DNA of 64,000 nucleotides from Xenorhabdus bovienii SS-2004 (GCF_000027225.1 NC_013892.1:620001-684000), one strand, 5' to 3'; positions 33,042 to 41,513 are shown, counted from the stretch's first letter. Notes: generated by a model from the sequence alone, not told the origin. Numbers and translations: made by a program.

Positions 33042-33830
33042 ATGCATTCATACCCTATTTATCATGTCGATGCTTTCACGGAAAAATCCTTTTCTGGCAA
33101 CCCTGCCGCTGTTGTTTTGCTGGATAAATGGCTGACAGATGAAGCGTTGATTGCCATTGCCGCAGAAATTAATCTTTCAGAGACCGCCTTTCTGGTAGGA
33201 AATCAATTACGTTGGTTTACACCTAAAGTTGAAGTGAATTTATGTGGGCATGGGACGCTGGCAACCGCTTTCGTCCTCATCGAACACCAATCTTGCCAAG
33301 ATAACCCGATTACGTTCACAAGCCTTTCCGGTGAGCTTCGTGTATCTCATCAAGAGGGTATTTTCACATTGGATTTTGCCGCTGCTGATTGTCACGAAGA
33401 AAAAACGCTCGTTTCTATTATGCAGGACGCTCTGGGGCAAAATATCAACGAAGTGTTCGCCTCACATGATCGCTATATTTGCGTGATGGACTCTGCTGAT
33501 CAAGTTCTCAATACTCAACCTGACTTCAATAAAATCGCTGCTCTTCCCTTAGCTGGGCTTACCATTACCGCTCCCGGTGAATCACCTGTTGATTTTGTTT
33601 CACGTTATTTTGCTCCAGCAAAAGGTGTCAACGAAGATCCTGTGACGGGTTCAACCCACTGTGTTCTCACGCCATTCTGGGGAAAAAGGCTCAATAAATC
33701 AACACTCCATGCACGGCAACTCTCCGAACGAGGAGGCGATATATTATGTAAAACAGACGGCAATCGTGTTTATTTGACTGGAAAAGCAAAACTCTTTTCC
33801 CATGGACAAATATTGCTTGAAGACCAGTGA
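33042..33830 (+). CDS. PhzF-family isomerase/epimerase-like protein
   Basis: A 262-residue protein of the PhzF / diaminopimelate epimerase-fold family. Visible signatures are IYHVDAFTEKSFSGNPAAVV, NLSETAFL with the catalytic glutamate, FTPKVEVNLCGHGTLATAF and GVNEDPVTGSTHC. Most stand-alone members have unknown substrates; PhzF itself acts in phenazine synthesis, but no phenazine genes are present here. The ATG at 33042 is chosen over the TTG just before it. Decayed IS sequence follows immediately. Confidence 0.88.
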   Translation: MHSYPIYHVDAFTEKSFSGNPAAVVLLDKWLTDEALIAIAAEINLSETAFLVGNQLRWFTPKVEVNLCGHGTLATAFVLIEHQSCQDNPITFTSLSGELRVSHQEGIFTLDFAAADCHEEKTLVSIMQDALGQNINEVFASHDRYICVMDSADQVLNTQPDFNKIAALPLAGLTITAPGESPVDFVSRYFAPAKGVNEDPVTGSTHCVLTPFWGKRLNKSTLHARQLSERGGDILCKTDGNRVYLTGKAKLFSHGQILLEDQ

Positions 33831-33839
33831 CCTTATGAT

Positions 33840-34420
33840 TACAGAACGGTTGCGGCTGTAGTATTAGCTCCCCTGCAAACAGGAACAGGTGACCAAGTTA
33901 AGCTACTGGGTATCAGTAAACGCGGGAATACGTATCTGAGGACACTGTTTATTCATGGCGCCAGAGTCGCAACATTATGCACGAAAACCCCCGCCGCTGT
34001 GAGTAAGCGAACTGAAAAAACGCCGCCCGGTCAGTGTTGCGATTGTCGGGATGGCGAATAAACTGACCCGCACGGTCTGGGCACTGGTTCCTCATCAACG
34101 GGAATACCAAAAAGATTACGTCAGTATCAGACCTTATTGAAGTATTTCACAGGTAAAATTCACTTCAACTCAATGAAAAAAGAGGAATGCAGAAAGATTG
34201 CAGAGGCAAGAGTCGTGATGACAAAGAAAGGTGAGGCCGTGACTTGCTAAACTTGAATGGTCACCAGAGCTTCAAGCTCGTCCGGGAAATAAGGAGCAGG
34301 TCAGCGGATTATATCGAGGCCCGCAGTATGAGATGCAATCTACCTTCAATGTCACAATAACTTTTGTCTTGCAAACGGGATGCGTTCATATAGTGACCAT
34401 TTCATTAGCCACCCGCGTTA
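33840..34420 (+). pseudogene. C-terminal remnant and end of an IS1111-type element
   Basis: The plus strand retains APLQTGTGDQVKLLGISKRG, then YLRTLFIHGARVATL and, after a frameshift, RPVSVAIVGMANKLTRTVWA, the C-terminus of an IS110-family transposase. The following non-coding DNA to about 34420 ends with TTGCAAACGGGATGCG and GTGACCATTTCATTAGCC, resembling the ends of the intact copies. The N-terminal half is missing. Confidence 0.75.
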
Positions 34421-34590
34421 ACTAATGGCATGGGATATTCCTTTAACCACTCGGGGGAATGAGTAAAGAAATATTGACTTTAATTTTAATCGTTGATTAA
34501 TTATTGAGCGCCAGTGGATTATTGTTAGGTGGAGCTAATATTATTAAGCTTATTAATATTTCGATAATAATGTTATACGTGGAGAGTATT

Positions 34591-34755
34591 ATGAAAAAAT
34601 ATATTCTTTCTTGTCTGCTGGCAGGCGTTACGCTTTTATCTTCAATGCAGTCTTATGCTCTGGCTTGTAATTTTTTTCCCCCAGATAGTCAAGCATGGAA
34701 AGCTTGCACGGAAGTCTGCAAACTGGTGTTTAGCCCCTCAATTTGTTTAAAATAA
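34591..34755 (+). CDS. Small secreted cysteine-rich peptide
   Basis: A 54-residue precursor begins at an ATG with a good GGAGAG ribosome-binding site seven bases upstream. A classic signal peptide (MKKYILSCLLAGVTLL...) ends in SYALA, with likely cleavage after A25. The mature peptide would be about 29 residues, starting CNFFPPDSQAW, with four cysteines at 26, 39, 43 and 52 (C-x12-C-x3-C-x8-C), enough for two disulfides. I do not recognise the family. An imperfect reading as a lipoprotein (Cys26 right after ALA) is possible but the lipobox is poor. A TAGGACGG/CCGTCCTA hairpin (34763-34788) follows the stop. Confidence 0.65.
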   Translation: MKKYILSCLLAGVTLLSSMQSYALACNFFPPDSQAWKACTEVCKLVFSPSICLK

Positions 34756-34896
34756 CATCAAATAGGACGGTTCATTCCTGCCGTCCTACTCATGTCTCAC
34801 CAACACCACCCCCTAACATACTCCTGCAACCCCAGTATCATTTGCTCTGAGGTTCTGTTTATTTAACCTCAGCTTCGTTTAAGAATAGCGATATCA

Positions 34897-35103
34897 TTAT
34901 CCCGTAAATTCAAGCTCGGTTTTTTTAGGTTGGAATGTATAAGCAATTAGACCCGCCGCAATTTCCAGCAAAAAACCGAGCTGACTGCGATGTTTTGAAT
35001 GCTCTATCTGAGAAATATTTTTGAGTTGGTCGATGACCGTTTCTATCAAAAATCGCCGTCTTAACATTAACCTATCCCAAAGAGATAACGCTTTGGCTTT
35101 CAT
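34897..35103 (-). pseudogene. C-terminal fragment of an IS982-family transposase
   Basis: The minus strand reads LWDRLMLRRRFLIETVIDQLK, then NISQIEHSKHRSQLGFLLE, matching the end of the IS982 transposase at 20749-21636 at many positions. It keeps the DDE glutamate (FLIET) but lacks the first 220 or so residues. Confidence 0.85.
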
Positions 35104-35104
35104 G

Positions 35105-35140
35105 TTATAGCTAAATCATATTAATATGATTTAGCTATAA
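35105..35140. repeat. Perfect 36-bp palindrome
   Basis: Bases 35105-35122 (TTATAGCTAAATCATATT) are followed directly by their exact reverse complement at 35123-35140, with no loop. It abuts the truncated IS982 fragment and lies 53 bases past the lldD stop. It could be a terminator-like hairpin, an IS end fused head to head, or a dyad binding site. Confidence 0.9.
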
Positions 35141-35149
35141 TTGAGTGCC

Positions 35150-35175
35150 GGTCAGCAGAATAACCTCTGCTGACC
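35150..35175 (-). terminator. Hairpin downstream of lldD
   Basis: GGTCAGCAGA and TCTGCTGACC form a perfect 10-bp stem around ATAACC, 18 bases past the lldD stop. There is no T run, so it may stabilise the 3' end or help termination rather than act alone. Confidence 0.5.
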
Positions 35176-35192
35176 ATAAACAACAGCTACCA

Positions 35193-36335
35193 TTAACCTT
35201 GCTTGCCTACCAACAGATTTGAATTAATCTCTGCGATTGACTTCGCACCTGTCAATGTCATTGCTACTCGCATCTCTTTATCAATCAGATCCAGCAGATT
35301 GGAAACACCGGCTTCCCCTGCTGCTGCCAGTGCATAAACAAAAGCGCGCCCCAACAAGACACTATCCGCCCCCAAAGCAAGCATTCTCACCACATCTAAT
35401 CCAGTACGGATACCAGAATCAGTCAGAATGGTGATGTCATTCTTGACAGCATCTGCAATCGCAGGCAAAGCACGCGCCGTTGATAAAACACCATCAAGCT
35501 GGCGTCCCCCATGATTGGAAACTACAATCCCATCAGCACCAAAACGCACAGCATCTTTGGCATCTTCTGGATCAAGAATACCTTTAAGAATCATTGGCCC
35601 TTTCCAGAAATCGCGGATCCATTCCAAGTCTTTCCAGGATATTGACGGATCAAAATTATTTCCCAACCAGCCAATGTAATCTTTCAACTTGGTTGGTATA
35701 CCACGGTATGCGGAAATATTGCCGAGGTCATGCGGTTTGCCCATTAGTCCCACATCCCATGCCCATTGAGGATGAGTTATCGCTTGCAAAATTTGTCTCA
35801 TGGAAGCATTCGGGCCACTCATGCCAGAGTGTGCATCACGATAGCGCGCTCCAGGAATTGGCATATCAACGGTAAACACCAGATTTTTAACTCCCGCCGC
35901 CTGCGCCCTCTCCAGTACATTGTGCATAAAACCACGATCTTTCAGTACATAAAGCTGAAACCATATTGGACGGTCAATAGCTGAAGCCACTTCTTCAATC
36001 GGGCATACCGATACAGTAGATAAAGTAAATGGAATTCCTTTTTTGGCCGCAGCCCGTGCTGCCTGCACTTCACCACGACGTGCATACATACCGGACAAAC
36101 CCACAGGAGCTAACGCCACGGGCATTGCCATTTTTTCCCCAAATAAACGGGTTTCCAGGTTCAGTTCAGACATATTTTTCAATACACGCTGGCGCAACTC
36201 AATGTTAGATAAATCTTCGGTATTACGTTTAAGGGTATGCTCTGCATAAGCTCCGCCATCAATATAGTGAAACAGAAAAGGCGGTAATTTGGCCTGTGCT
36301 GCTGTCCGATAATCCGTTGAAGCGGAAATAATCAT
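35193..36335 (-). CDS. lldD: L-lactate dehydrogenase (FMN, quinone-linked)
   Basis: LldD oxidises L-lactate to pyruvate and passes electrons to the quinone pool at the inner membrane. The 380-residue protein (E. coli 396) has the alpha-hydroxyacid oxidase fold: [31 protein letters not shown] and the catalytic His275 in [12 protein letters not shown], then [17 protein letters not shown]. The gene is not accompanied by lldP or lldR. It follows a small membrane-protein ORF with a gap of ten bases. Confidence 0.95.
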   Translation of the reverse strand: MIISASTDYRTAAQAKLPPFLFHYIDGGAYAEHTLKRNTEDLSNIELRQRVLKNMSELNLETRLFGEKMAMPVALAPVGLSGMYARRGEVQAARAAAKKGIPFTLSTVSVCPIEEVASAIDRPIWFQLYVLKDRGFMHNVLERAQAAGVKNLVFTVDMPIPGARYRDAHSGMSGPNASMRQILQAITHPQWAWDVGLMGKPHDLGNISAYRGIPTKLKDYIGWLGNNFDPSISWKDLEWIRDFWKGPMILKGILDPEDAKDAVRFGADGIVVSNHGGRQLDGVLSTARALPAIADAVKNDITILTDSGIRTGLDVVRMLALGADSVLLGRAFVYALAAAGEAGVSNLLDLIDKEMRVAMTLTGAKSIAEINSNLLVGKQG

Positions 36336-36345
36336 AATATGTACC

Positions 36346-36465
36346 TTAATGTTGAGAACTTATTTGTGCATTTTCTCCGCCCAGCATCATGATGTTTACC
36401 ATCACTAATGCACCAAACAATGCAATGAAGGGCTTGAAAACCCGTGATCCTGTTTCACAGAACAT
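36346..36465 (-). CDS. Small membrane protein upstream of lldD
   Basis: A 39-codon ORF from ATG 36465 encodes [20 protein letters not shown] followed by a hydrophobic stretch and a polar tail ending in SSQH. The start directly follows a TAG stop of a decayed upstream frame, and AGGT stands just before it. The stop is ten bases before the lldD ATG and supplies AAGGT for it. This may be a real single-pass small protein or the surviving tail of a broken membrane gene. I do not recognise it. Confidence 0.4.
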   Translation of the reverse strand: MFCETGSRVFKPFIALFGALVMVNIMMLGGENAQISSQH

Positions 36466-36770
36466 CTATTTTACCTGATAGCGATTCAGCTGAAAAAGTA
36501 GGATGCACAACAGAACAACCAACAAGAATAGGATAATTGCCAGTGCATATAATATTTTGTAGCTGGCAGAAGCTGATGTACCCAACACTTGTTGTAAGTT
36601 AATAATCAGAGATTTACTGACATTAAGTTCACCTAATCATCCCAAATTCAATTGCCACTGGATATCGGCATTGTTCAATAGCCCCTTGATCCCCTAATTG
36701 GTGAATACGGGTAGTTATCAGGATCACAATTAATAACAAGGTTGGCATCATCGCCTTGATAACCTTGTGG
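36466..36770 (-). pseudogene. Decayed membrane-protein gene
   Basis: Reading on the minus strand, one frame gives AMMPTLLLIVILITTRIHQL up to a TGA at about 36634; a second frame gives LGELNVSKSLIINLQQVLGT, then SASYKILYALAIILFLLVVL and LLFQLNRYQVK to a TAG at 36466, with an in-frame TGA at 36637-36639. The hydrophobic segments suggest one transporter or permease broken by a frameshift and a stop. The family is not recognised. Confidence 0.45.
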
Positions 36771-36863
36771 CAAACCGATTAAATAATCGTCCTCGTAAAA
36801 CACGAGATTACAAAACACCGAATGAGTTATTTAAAGGAATACCTTCTCATTTACTTCGTCCAT
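36675..36863 (-). pseudogene. Short ORF interrupted by an in-frame stop
   Basis: From ATG 36863 the frame reads MDEVNEKVFL, then TAA at 36831-36833, then continues in the same frame with ITHSVFCNLVFYEDDYLIGL, PQGYQGDDANLVINCDPDNY and so on to a TGA at 36675. It overlaps the decayed membrane-protein frame, so only one of the two readings may be real. Confidence 0.35.
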
Positions 36864-36876
36864 TACGGTGTTGCGC

Positions 36877-37224
36877 TTAATATGTGAATCCAAGTTTCAA
36901 TTTAAAAATTTCTTTATCATTAACATATTGTATATAAATACCATCATGCTTACCGATGCTATTCAGTTTTACGTATTGGGTTAAGGTATACCAGACTCAT
37001 TTATTTAACGTGATATCAAATTTAAAATAATCACCGCACCGTGATTCTTTCTCAGGATAATAGAGATATCCCTTCAACTCTCCTCTCTCTCGCCACATTA
37101 AGCGACTACTAAATCCATCAAAATCGCCATTATCTATGCACCCTAACGGGCGATCACCACCTGCTAGCCCCGGCAACCATATAAACATCCAGATATAGAT
37201 ATATTTACAATAAATATTTATCAA
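36877..37224 (-). pseudogene. Hypothetical gene interrupted by an in-frame TGA
   Basis: From ATG 37224 the frame encodes 75 residues (hydrophobic start MINIYCKYIYIWMFIWLPGL, then GGDRPLGCIDNGDFDGFSSR and RCGDYFKFDITLNK), meets TGA at 36997-36999 and goes on in the same frame for 39 protein-like codons (YVKLNSIGKHDGIYIQYVND) to a TAA at 36877. The natural product was probably about 114 residues with a signal peptide or anchor. I do not recognise the family. Confidence 0.5.
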
Positions 37225-37532
37225 TTTGTGCCAATTACAAGGTTACAACGCTTTAATCAAAACCTACAATATATATCATAGCACTGACATCATTTATTTA
37301 AAAACACCAATAACAGTAAACCACAAATTAAATTAATATTAAATCACGACAATAAAATACATGTTTTTATATTATTCTCACTATTGACGGTAGTCAAATC
37401 TTATAATTAACTCTCGTTTTTTAAAATACATCATTGGTCTTTTATATTTAATATCTTCACACACCAGATGCGCCAATGCCCCAGATTAAATAAAATAAAC
37501 TGAGACATTGGCAGGATTGTATCTCTTCATTC
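37225..37532. other. AT-rich intergenic region without genes
   Basis: The interval between the broken hypothetical gene and the hydrolase stop is AT-rich and shows no ORF, RNA gene or clear terminator. Confidence 0.5.
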
Positions 37533-38135
37533 TCATCCTGAAACGATGGTTTTTAAAGCATCATAGACAGGTAAGAGACGAGTAAAACCCTCTCTATCAA
37601 GAAAGTGCCCAGCATTATCGACATTAATGATTTTGGTTTGCAATGAATTAGCCAGAGCATGAGAAGATTGCGGAGAAACAATATAATCGTTGGAAGAAAT
37701 GATTGAAATACGATGTTCCGTCACTTCACGCAAGAATGCATAGCTCAATGGTTCGGCTGTAAAAATATTTAATTTTGGCAAACTCTCCAGCGGAGAATCA
37801 AACCCAGAAACCAAAATATACCCTCCAATTCGGTCAGCCGTAGAACTTATCGCTTCTAAATGCCGTAATAACGTGACACAACCGAGGCTATGACCAATAA
37901 AAATTGTATCATCATCTGCCTTTGGTATTACATCAGTCAACATCTTAGCCCACATTTCAGGTATCGGTGCCAATGACTCAGGCATTGCAGGCACCATAAC
38001 CTCCGCACCTTGCTCAGTAAGCACTTCTTTTAACCAAGGGAACCAATGTGATGAAGGTGAGGCACTATATCCATGCACAATAATAATCTTTTTGCCAAAA
38101 AATAGGTCGCTACTACTTATCATTTGTTGTGTCAT
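37533..38135 (-). CDS. RBBP9/YdeN-type alpha/beta hydrolase
   Basis: A 200-residue serine hydrolase of the small RBBP9/YdeN family. The oxyanion-loop segment KIIIVHGYSASPSSHWFPWL starts near residue 16; the nucleophile Ser83 sits in the elbow FIGHSLGCVTLL; the acid is in SSNDYIVSP and the histidine in NAGHFLDREGF. Substrate is unknown. The start ATG at 38135 is chosen for its AGGA ribosome-binding site and for matching the family; an upstream in-frame start at 38198 would add 21 atypical residues. Confidence 0.88.
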   Translation of the reverse strand: MTQQMISSSDLFFGKKIIIVHGYSASPSSHWFPWLKEVLTEQGAEVMVPAMPESLAPIPEMWAKMLTDVIPKADDDTIFIGHSLGCVTLLRHLEAISSTADRIGGYILVSGFDSPLESLPKLNIFTAEPLSYAFLREVTEHRISIISSNDYIVSPQSSHALANSLQTKIINVDNAGHFLDREGFTRLLPVYDALKTIVSG

Positions 38136-38625
38136 TGACGTTATCCTAGTGAGTAACATTCCCACTGAATGGGAATAAAATTGTCTATCCCTTCCCATTC
38201 TATTTTAGCGCCTAGATTTTTAGGCGCTAAAATTTAATCTATATCTTATATTTTTAATTCCTCACGTACAGCCATCAAAGAAAATCCTAATAAATTCAAA
38301 CCATTCCACGTCAACGGATTCTCAATATTGGCAAAATCTTCTGCCAGCCCGATACCCCAAATACGATCAACAGGACTCGCTTCGACCAGTATTTTATCTG
38401 CCGTATTCAATAAAAACTCTGCCAAAGCGTTATTTTGAGAAAATTTTGCCAGATTACCTTCAATCACGATTGCCAATTGATGATCATCCCAAATCGATTG
38501 GTTAAACCCACAAACTTCGCGCCCATACGCTTTTGCTGCACCTGGGTTTTTAGCATTGATAATTTTTTCCAGTGTTGCAGAATCATTAAATAAACGGGTC
38601 ATGTATTAAATGATTAGATTAGGTA

Positions 38626-39063
38626 TTAAAAATAATGTTCACGTTCAATAAAGGTTCCTATCACTTTATCGTGCATTTCTTCCGATTTTGAATACCCAAT
38701 GGTTTTTCTATTCAGCCTTTTGATTCGGGTACGATGCGTTAAATTCGTTCTCTCTATACGCTGAGTAAACGCCTTTCCAGTCAAGTGCTCTTCCTCGGGA
38801 AGTGGGTCATAAACAACATAGTCATCCGTGCAGTAAAACCGAATAGTAAAGGAAGATAAGAGGGTAAGCAGCTTGTCTAACGTTTTTCGACTGCGATCGC
38901 CAAAAACATGAGCCACTATTCGCTTCAGGCGGGGTTCCCAAGCATACCAAAGCCAGCGTTGGTTTTTCTTATTGCCGACAAACGACCATTGCTCGTCGAT
39001 TTCACAGACAATCTGGATGCCACATTCCGCAAGGGGAAGTGTCGTTACGTTTCGGGGTCTGAG
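38626..39063 (-). CDS. insB: IS1 InsB, made by frameshift from InsA
   Basis: The catalytic half of IS1 transposase. The frame reads LAECGIQIVCEIDEQWSFVG, NQRWLWYAWEPRLKRIVAHV and FYCTDDYVVYDPLP, with RTRIKRLNRKTIGYSKSEEM near the end, and contains the DDE residues. It has no good start of its own; a -1 slip on TTAAAAAC (39064-39071) in insA would join the two frames into InsAB. The upper boundary is therefore approximate. Confidence 0.8.
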   Translation of the reverse strand, partial: LRPRNVTTLPLAECGIQIVCEIDEQWSFVGNKKNQRWLWYAWEPRLKRIVAHVFGDRSRKTLDKLLTLLSSFTIRFYCTDDYVVYDPLPEEEHLTGKAFTQRIERTNLTHRTRIKRLNRKTIGYSKSEEMHDKVIGTFIEREHYF

Positions 39064-39320
39064 GTTTTTAATGTTTTCATGACGGTGGCGGTGGCGACTT
39101 TCAGGATCCGAGCGGTGTCACGAATTCCCCCGTTATTCATCGCGATATCGACAATCTGTTCTTTAACGCCGGGTTTGCAGGCCTGATAGGTATACGCCAA
39201 CTGAAAGACCTTACAGCAGCTATAACAGCGATAACGAGGATGTCCGCCATTTCCTTTCCCATGTCCTTTGACCTGTTCTGATTTGTGGCAATAACGGCAA
39301 TAGACATCAACTTTGGCCAT
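39045..39320 (-). CDS. insA: IS1 InsA
   Basis: A 91-residue protein with the zinc-finger cysteines (VYCRYCHK and YRCYSCCK) and a helix-turn-helix (GGIRDTARILKVATATVMKT) of the IS1 DNA-binding protein, which acts as repressor and as the N-terminal half of the transposase. Confidence 0.9.
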   Translation of the reverse strand: MAKVDVYCRYCHKSEQVKGHGKGNGGHPRYRCYSCCKVFQLAYTYQACKPGVKEQIVDIAMNNGGIRDTARILKVATATVMKTLKTSDPET

Positions 39321-39479
39321 ACTTCATCCTTAAAAAGCCGGAAGCATATCACAGCAACTAACCATTTAATACATGACCAATAAACGCGCCTTTTCTGCCA
39401 TCATATAATGCTCAGAGCTGGAATAAGTGAATTAAAATCATTACATGTTTTATGAATAATTTCCGTTGTTATTTCAGGA

Positions 39480-39932
39480 TCATTTGATGTTTGATTTACG
39501 CCCTATGGCAAACACGGCTGCCAGCCCAACCAGATCAATAGTAATTAGCGTTCCTGCAAATAACATTTCACCCTTGAACGCAAAAACAGTCGCTATGGTT
39601 AAGATAAACATCGCAATGGAAAATCCCATCCACTGCCCCCTTCTATCCTTTGTGATCATGCTATCAAGTGCCTTTTTTTGATTATCATGCCGGAAGTGCT
39701 GCTCTTGTTCTCTGAAAGAGAATATTCTTTCTGCACAACCAGACAGGATTGACTCATAGTTCTTCAACACATCAGGGGATGGAAGCGGTTCAGAACAACA
39801 AGAAATCACCTGACTTTCCGAGGAATTTCTATCTGATAAATCAGAATCCAAGATCTCGCGATAATCGTTTGCGGGCATAATGTCAAGAATACTCCCTATC
39901 GCTCTAAAATAATGATAAATGTTAGAACTCAT
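39480..39932 (-). CDS. DUF2335-type membrane protein
   Basis: A 150-residue protein with two membrane segments at the C-terminus (MGFSIAMFILTIATVFAF and LFAGTLITIDLVGLAAVF) preceded by a charged helix (ERIFSFREQEQHFRHDNQ). This layout matches the DUF2335 family, which is common in prophages and mobile islands; function unknown. It lies 122 bases downstream of cro on the same strand. Confidence 0.7.
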   Translation of the reverse strand: MSSNIYHYFRAIGSILDIMPANDYREILDSDLSDRNSSESQVISCCSEPLPSPDVLKNYESILSGCAERIFSFREQEQHFRHDNQKKALDSMITKDRRGQWMGFSIAMFILTIATVFAFKGEMLFAGTLITIDLVGLAAVFAIGRKSNIK

Positions 39933-40053
39933 ATCTTCTCCTGAACAATATACACAAAAAACATCAGAATAAAATCAATGAGATAATTAAGTCCGTTCAA
40001 TAATAGATACCGATTAATCATACTCCTGATATTTTTTAATTCTTCTATACAGC

Positions 40054-40239
40054 CTATTTCTGACTGGGAAATGGCCGGCATTCTTCGGCTTTGTAACTGC
40101 CATCTTCCTGACGGATCAAAAATATTTTACGACCCGCTCGCAACGCCTTACTTATAGCGGTTTGATGAACACCGACCAGACTTGCAGCTTTCACTTGGCC
40201 ATTTTTCTTCACATATTCTGATAATAAAATTTTTTCCAT
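40054..40239 (-). CDS. cro: Cro-like phage regulator
   Basis: A 61-residue protein of the lambda Cro family: YVKKNGQVKAASLVGVHQTA is the helix-turn-helix, and SKALRAGRKIFLI continues the fold, with a basic C-terminus. Upstream lies a cluster of dyad sites. In lambda, cI diverges from cro across such operators; here no repressor gene is found in the next 300 bases, which suggests loss of cI. Confidence 0.85.
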   Translation of the reverse strand: MEKILLSEYVKKNGQVKAASLVGVHQTAISKALRAGRKIFLIRQEDGSYKAEECRPFPSQK

Positions 40240-40274
40240 ACGTTTTCTCCTGTCTACCTCAAAATAATATCCAA

Positions 40275-40330
40275 AGTATTAAAATTTTCAATACTTTTAG
40301 TATTTATCATTTTAATAGCGTTGGTATTAA
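40275..40330 (-). promoter_or_regulatory. Operator cluster upstream of cro
   Basis: AGTATT (40275-40280) and AATACT (40290-40295) form a dyad; AGTATT recurs at 40299-40304 and GTATT at 40324-40328. The spacing and place, just upstream of cro, fit OR-like binding sites for Cro. The 290 bases beyond (40331-40624) are AT-rich and hold no gene. Confidence 0.6.
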
Positions 40331-40624
40331 AATGGACACATGAAAAAGAAACTTATCGCATTATGATAATATATTGATAAATAAGTAATTTTATTAATAT
40401 ATTTATTTTATTTTTTAATTTGTTTATACAAATATTTATACATAGATTACTGAACAAATCTATAAGCAAATCATAAGATGAGAACAGGGTGAAAGGAAGA
40501 TCAGGCTAAATGGATGTAGTAAGACCTGTACACTAAACATCCTGAACTAATGACTGACGACGAATTTCGTATTCAGTGAGATGAAATAGGTCAGTACGCT
40601 AACCGTTCTGACCTTATAGCGACT

Positions 40625-41362
40625 TTAAAAAAGAGGCCATATCATATTGAGCATGAGAAAAAAGATCACTACAACGAAGAATTTCAAAATAATTTTCTGA
40701 AAGTTAGATTTTTTCTTGGTAGGTTGGATTGAATTTGATGGCTTGTTTTTTTTGTAATGAACAGAATCATTCATATGAACTCTTGGTGATACATTCACTT
40801 CTGCGCAAGCCATAAACTTTAACAATTCTAGGGTCATTCTGGCGTCAGTGAGTGCCCGGTGAGCCTCTCCAGTGACTTGGATATTATTTTTATAAATTGC
40901 ATCTGTCAGTTTATGCCATTTATATTCACATGTTCTTTTATTTATAATCCCCTCATACTTAGCGTATAACAACATTGCGCATTCTGATTTTATTCTTGGC
41001 GTAGGCAATTCATATTTTTTGCATGTTTGTCTAATTATTTTAGTATCATAAGATTTGTTATAAATGACAACTGTTTTCCCTTCAACTATCTCTCTGTATT
41101 TTTTATAGACATCACTCCATAATGGCTTATGTTGAACATCTTCATTTGTTATTCTGTGTATTCTTGTCGCATCAGGAGGTATCTTTTTTTGGGGCTTAAT
41201 AAGTGTATCTAGTAAAACATTACCATCAGCGTTTATAATGCTTATTTCAATAATTTCATCATCGCTTTTTAATCCTGTTGTCTCTGTATCTAATATAACA
41301 ATATCTTCTTTTAGTATCTGCTCTGCAATTAACTGCGCTTGTTGACGATTTCGCATACCCAT
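40625..41362 (-). CDS. DEDDh 3'-5' exonuclease with C-terminal membrane anchor
   Basis: A 245-residue DnaQ/epsilon-like exonuclease. Exo I is ILDTETTGLK (D25, E27), Exo II includes IYNKSYDTKII, and Exo III is GEAHRALTDARMTLELLKF with the DEDDh histidine. After a basic linker (KKNKPSNSIQPTKKK) comes a hydrophobic C-terminal segment of about 20 residues (FFVVVIFFLMLNMIWPLF), so the nuclease would be tethered to the membrane, facing the cytoplasm. Soluble DnaQ-like phage nucleases do not usually have this. It stands alone between cro and the tail fibre, flanked by palindromic repeats. Confidence 0.8.
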   Translation of the reverse strand: MGMRNRQQAQLIAEQILKEDIVILDTETTGLKSDDEIIEISIINADGNVLLDTLIKPQKKIPPDATRIHRITNEDVQHKPLWSDVYKKYREIVEGKTVVIYNKSYDTKIIRQTCKKYELPTPRIKSECAMLLYAKYEGIINKRTCEYKWHKLTDAIYKNNIQVTGEAHRALTDARMTLELLKFMACAEVNVSPRVHMNDSVHYKKNKPSNSIQPTKKKSNFQKIILKFFVVVIFFLMLNMIWPLF

Positions 41363-41513
41363 AACCCATACAATGAAATAATAGGTTATTGTACATACGC
41401 ATTATCTTGTTCGTTATTATTGATCTTGATTAAAGAGACTTTTGTCACATAGAGATGCTTGCTGATAACAAAAAGAGATTAGTACGTTTAACGTTCCGAG
41501 CTATAGAGGGTCG

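Larger units (their letters stand above)
38597..39378 (-). mobile_element. IS1-family element with 8-bp target duplication
   Basis: The 782-bp element has inverted ends GGTCATGTATTAAATGATTAG at the left (first 20 bases) and GGTCATGTATTAAATGGTTA read inward from the right. AATAAACG is duplicated outside both ends (38589-38596 and 39379-39386). It carries insA and insB in the usual overlapping order and appears intact. Confidence 0.9.
38246..39417 (-). pseudogene. NADAR-family gene interrupted by IS1
   Basis: NADAR (YbiA-like) proteins cleave the N-glycosidic bond of ADP-ribose-linked or riboflavin-pathway substrates. The C-terminal part lies at 38246-38596 (LFNDSATLEKIINAKNPGAA, YGREVCGFNQSIWDD, ILVEASPVDRIWGIGL). 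The upstream piece continues on the far side of IS1 at 39379-39417 with SSEHYMMAEKAR, the conserved EHY helix, and joins in frame through the 8-bp target site. The N-terminal third is missing even allowing for the IS. Confidence 0.8.

Noticed and set aside
33039..33830. PhzF-like gene as evidence of a phenazine cluster
   Set aside because: No other phenazine genes are present; stand-alone PhzF homologs are common with unknown roles.
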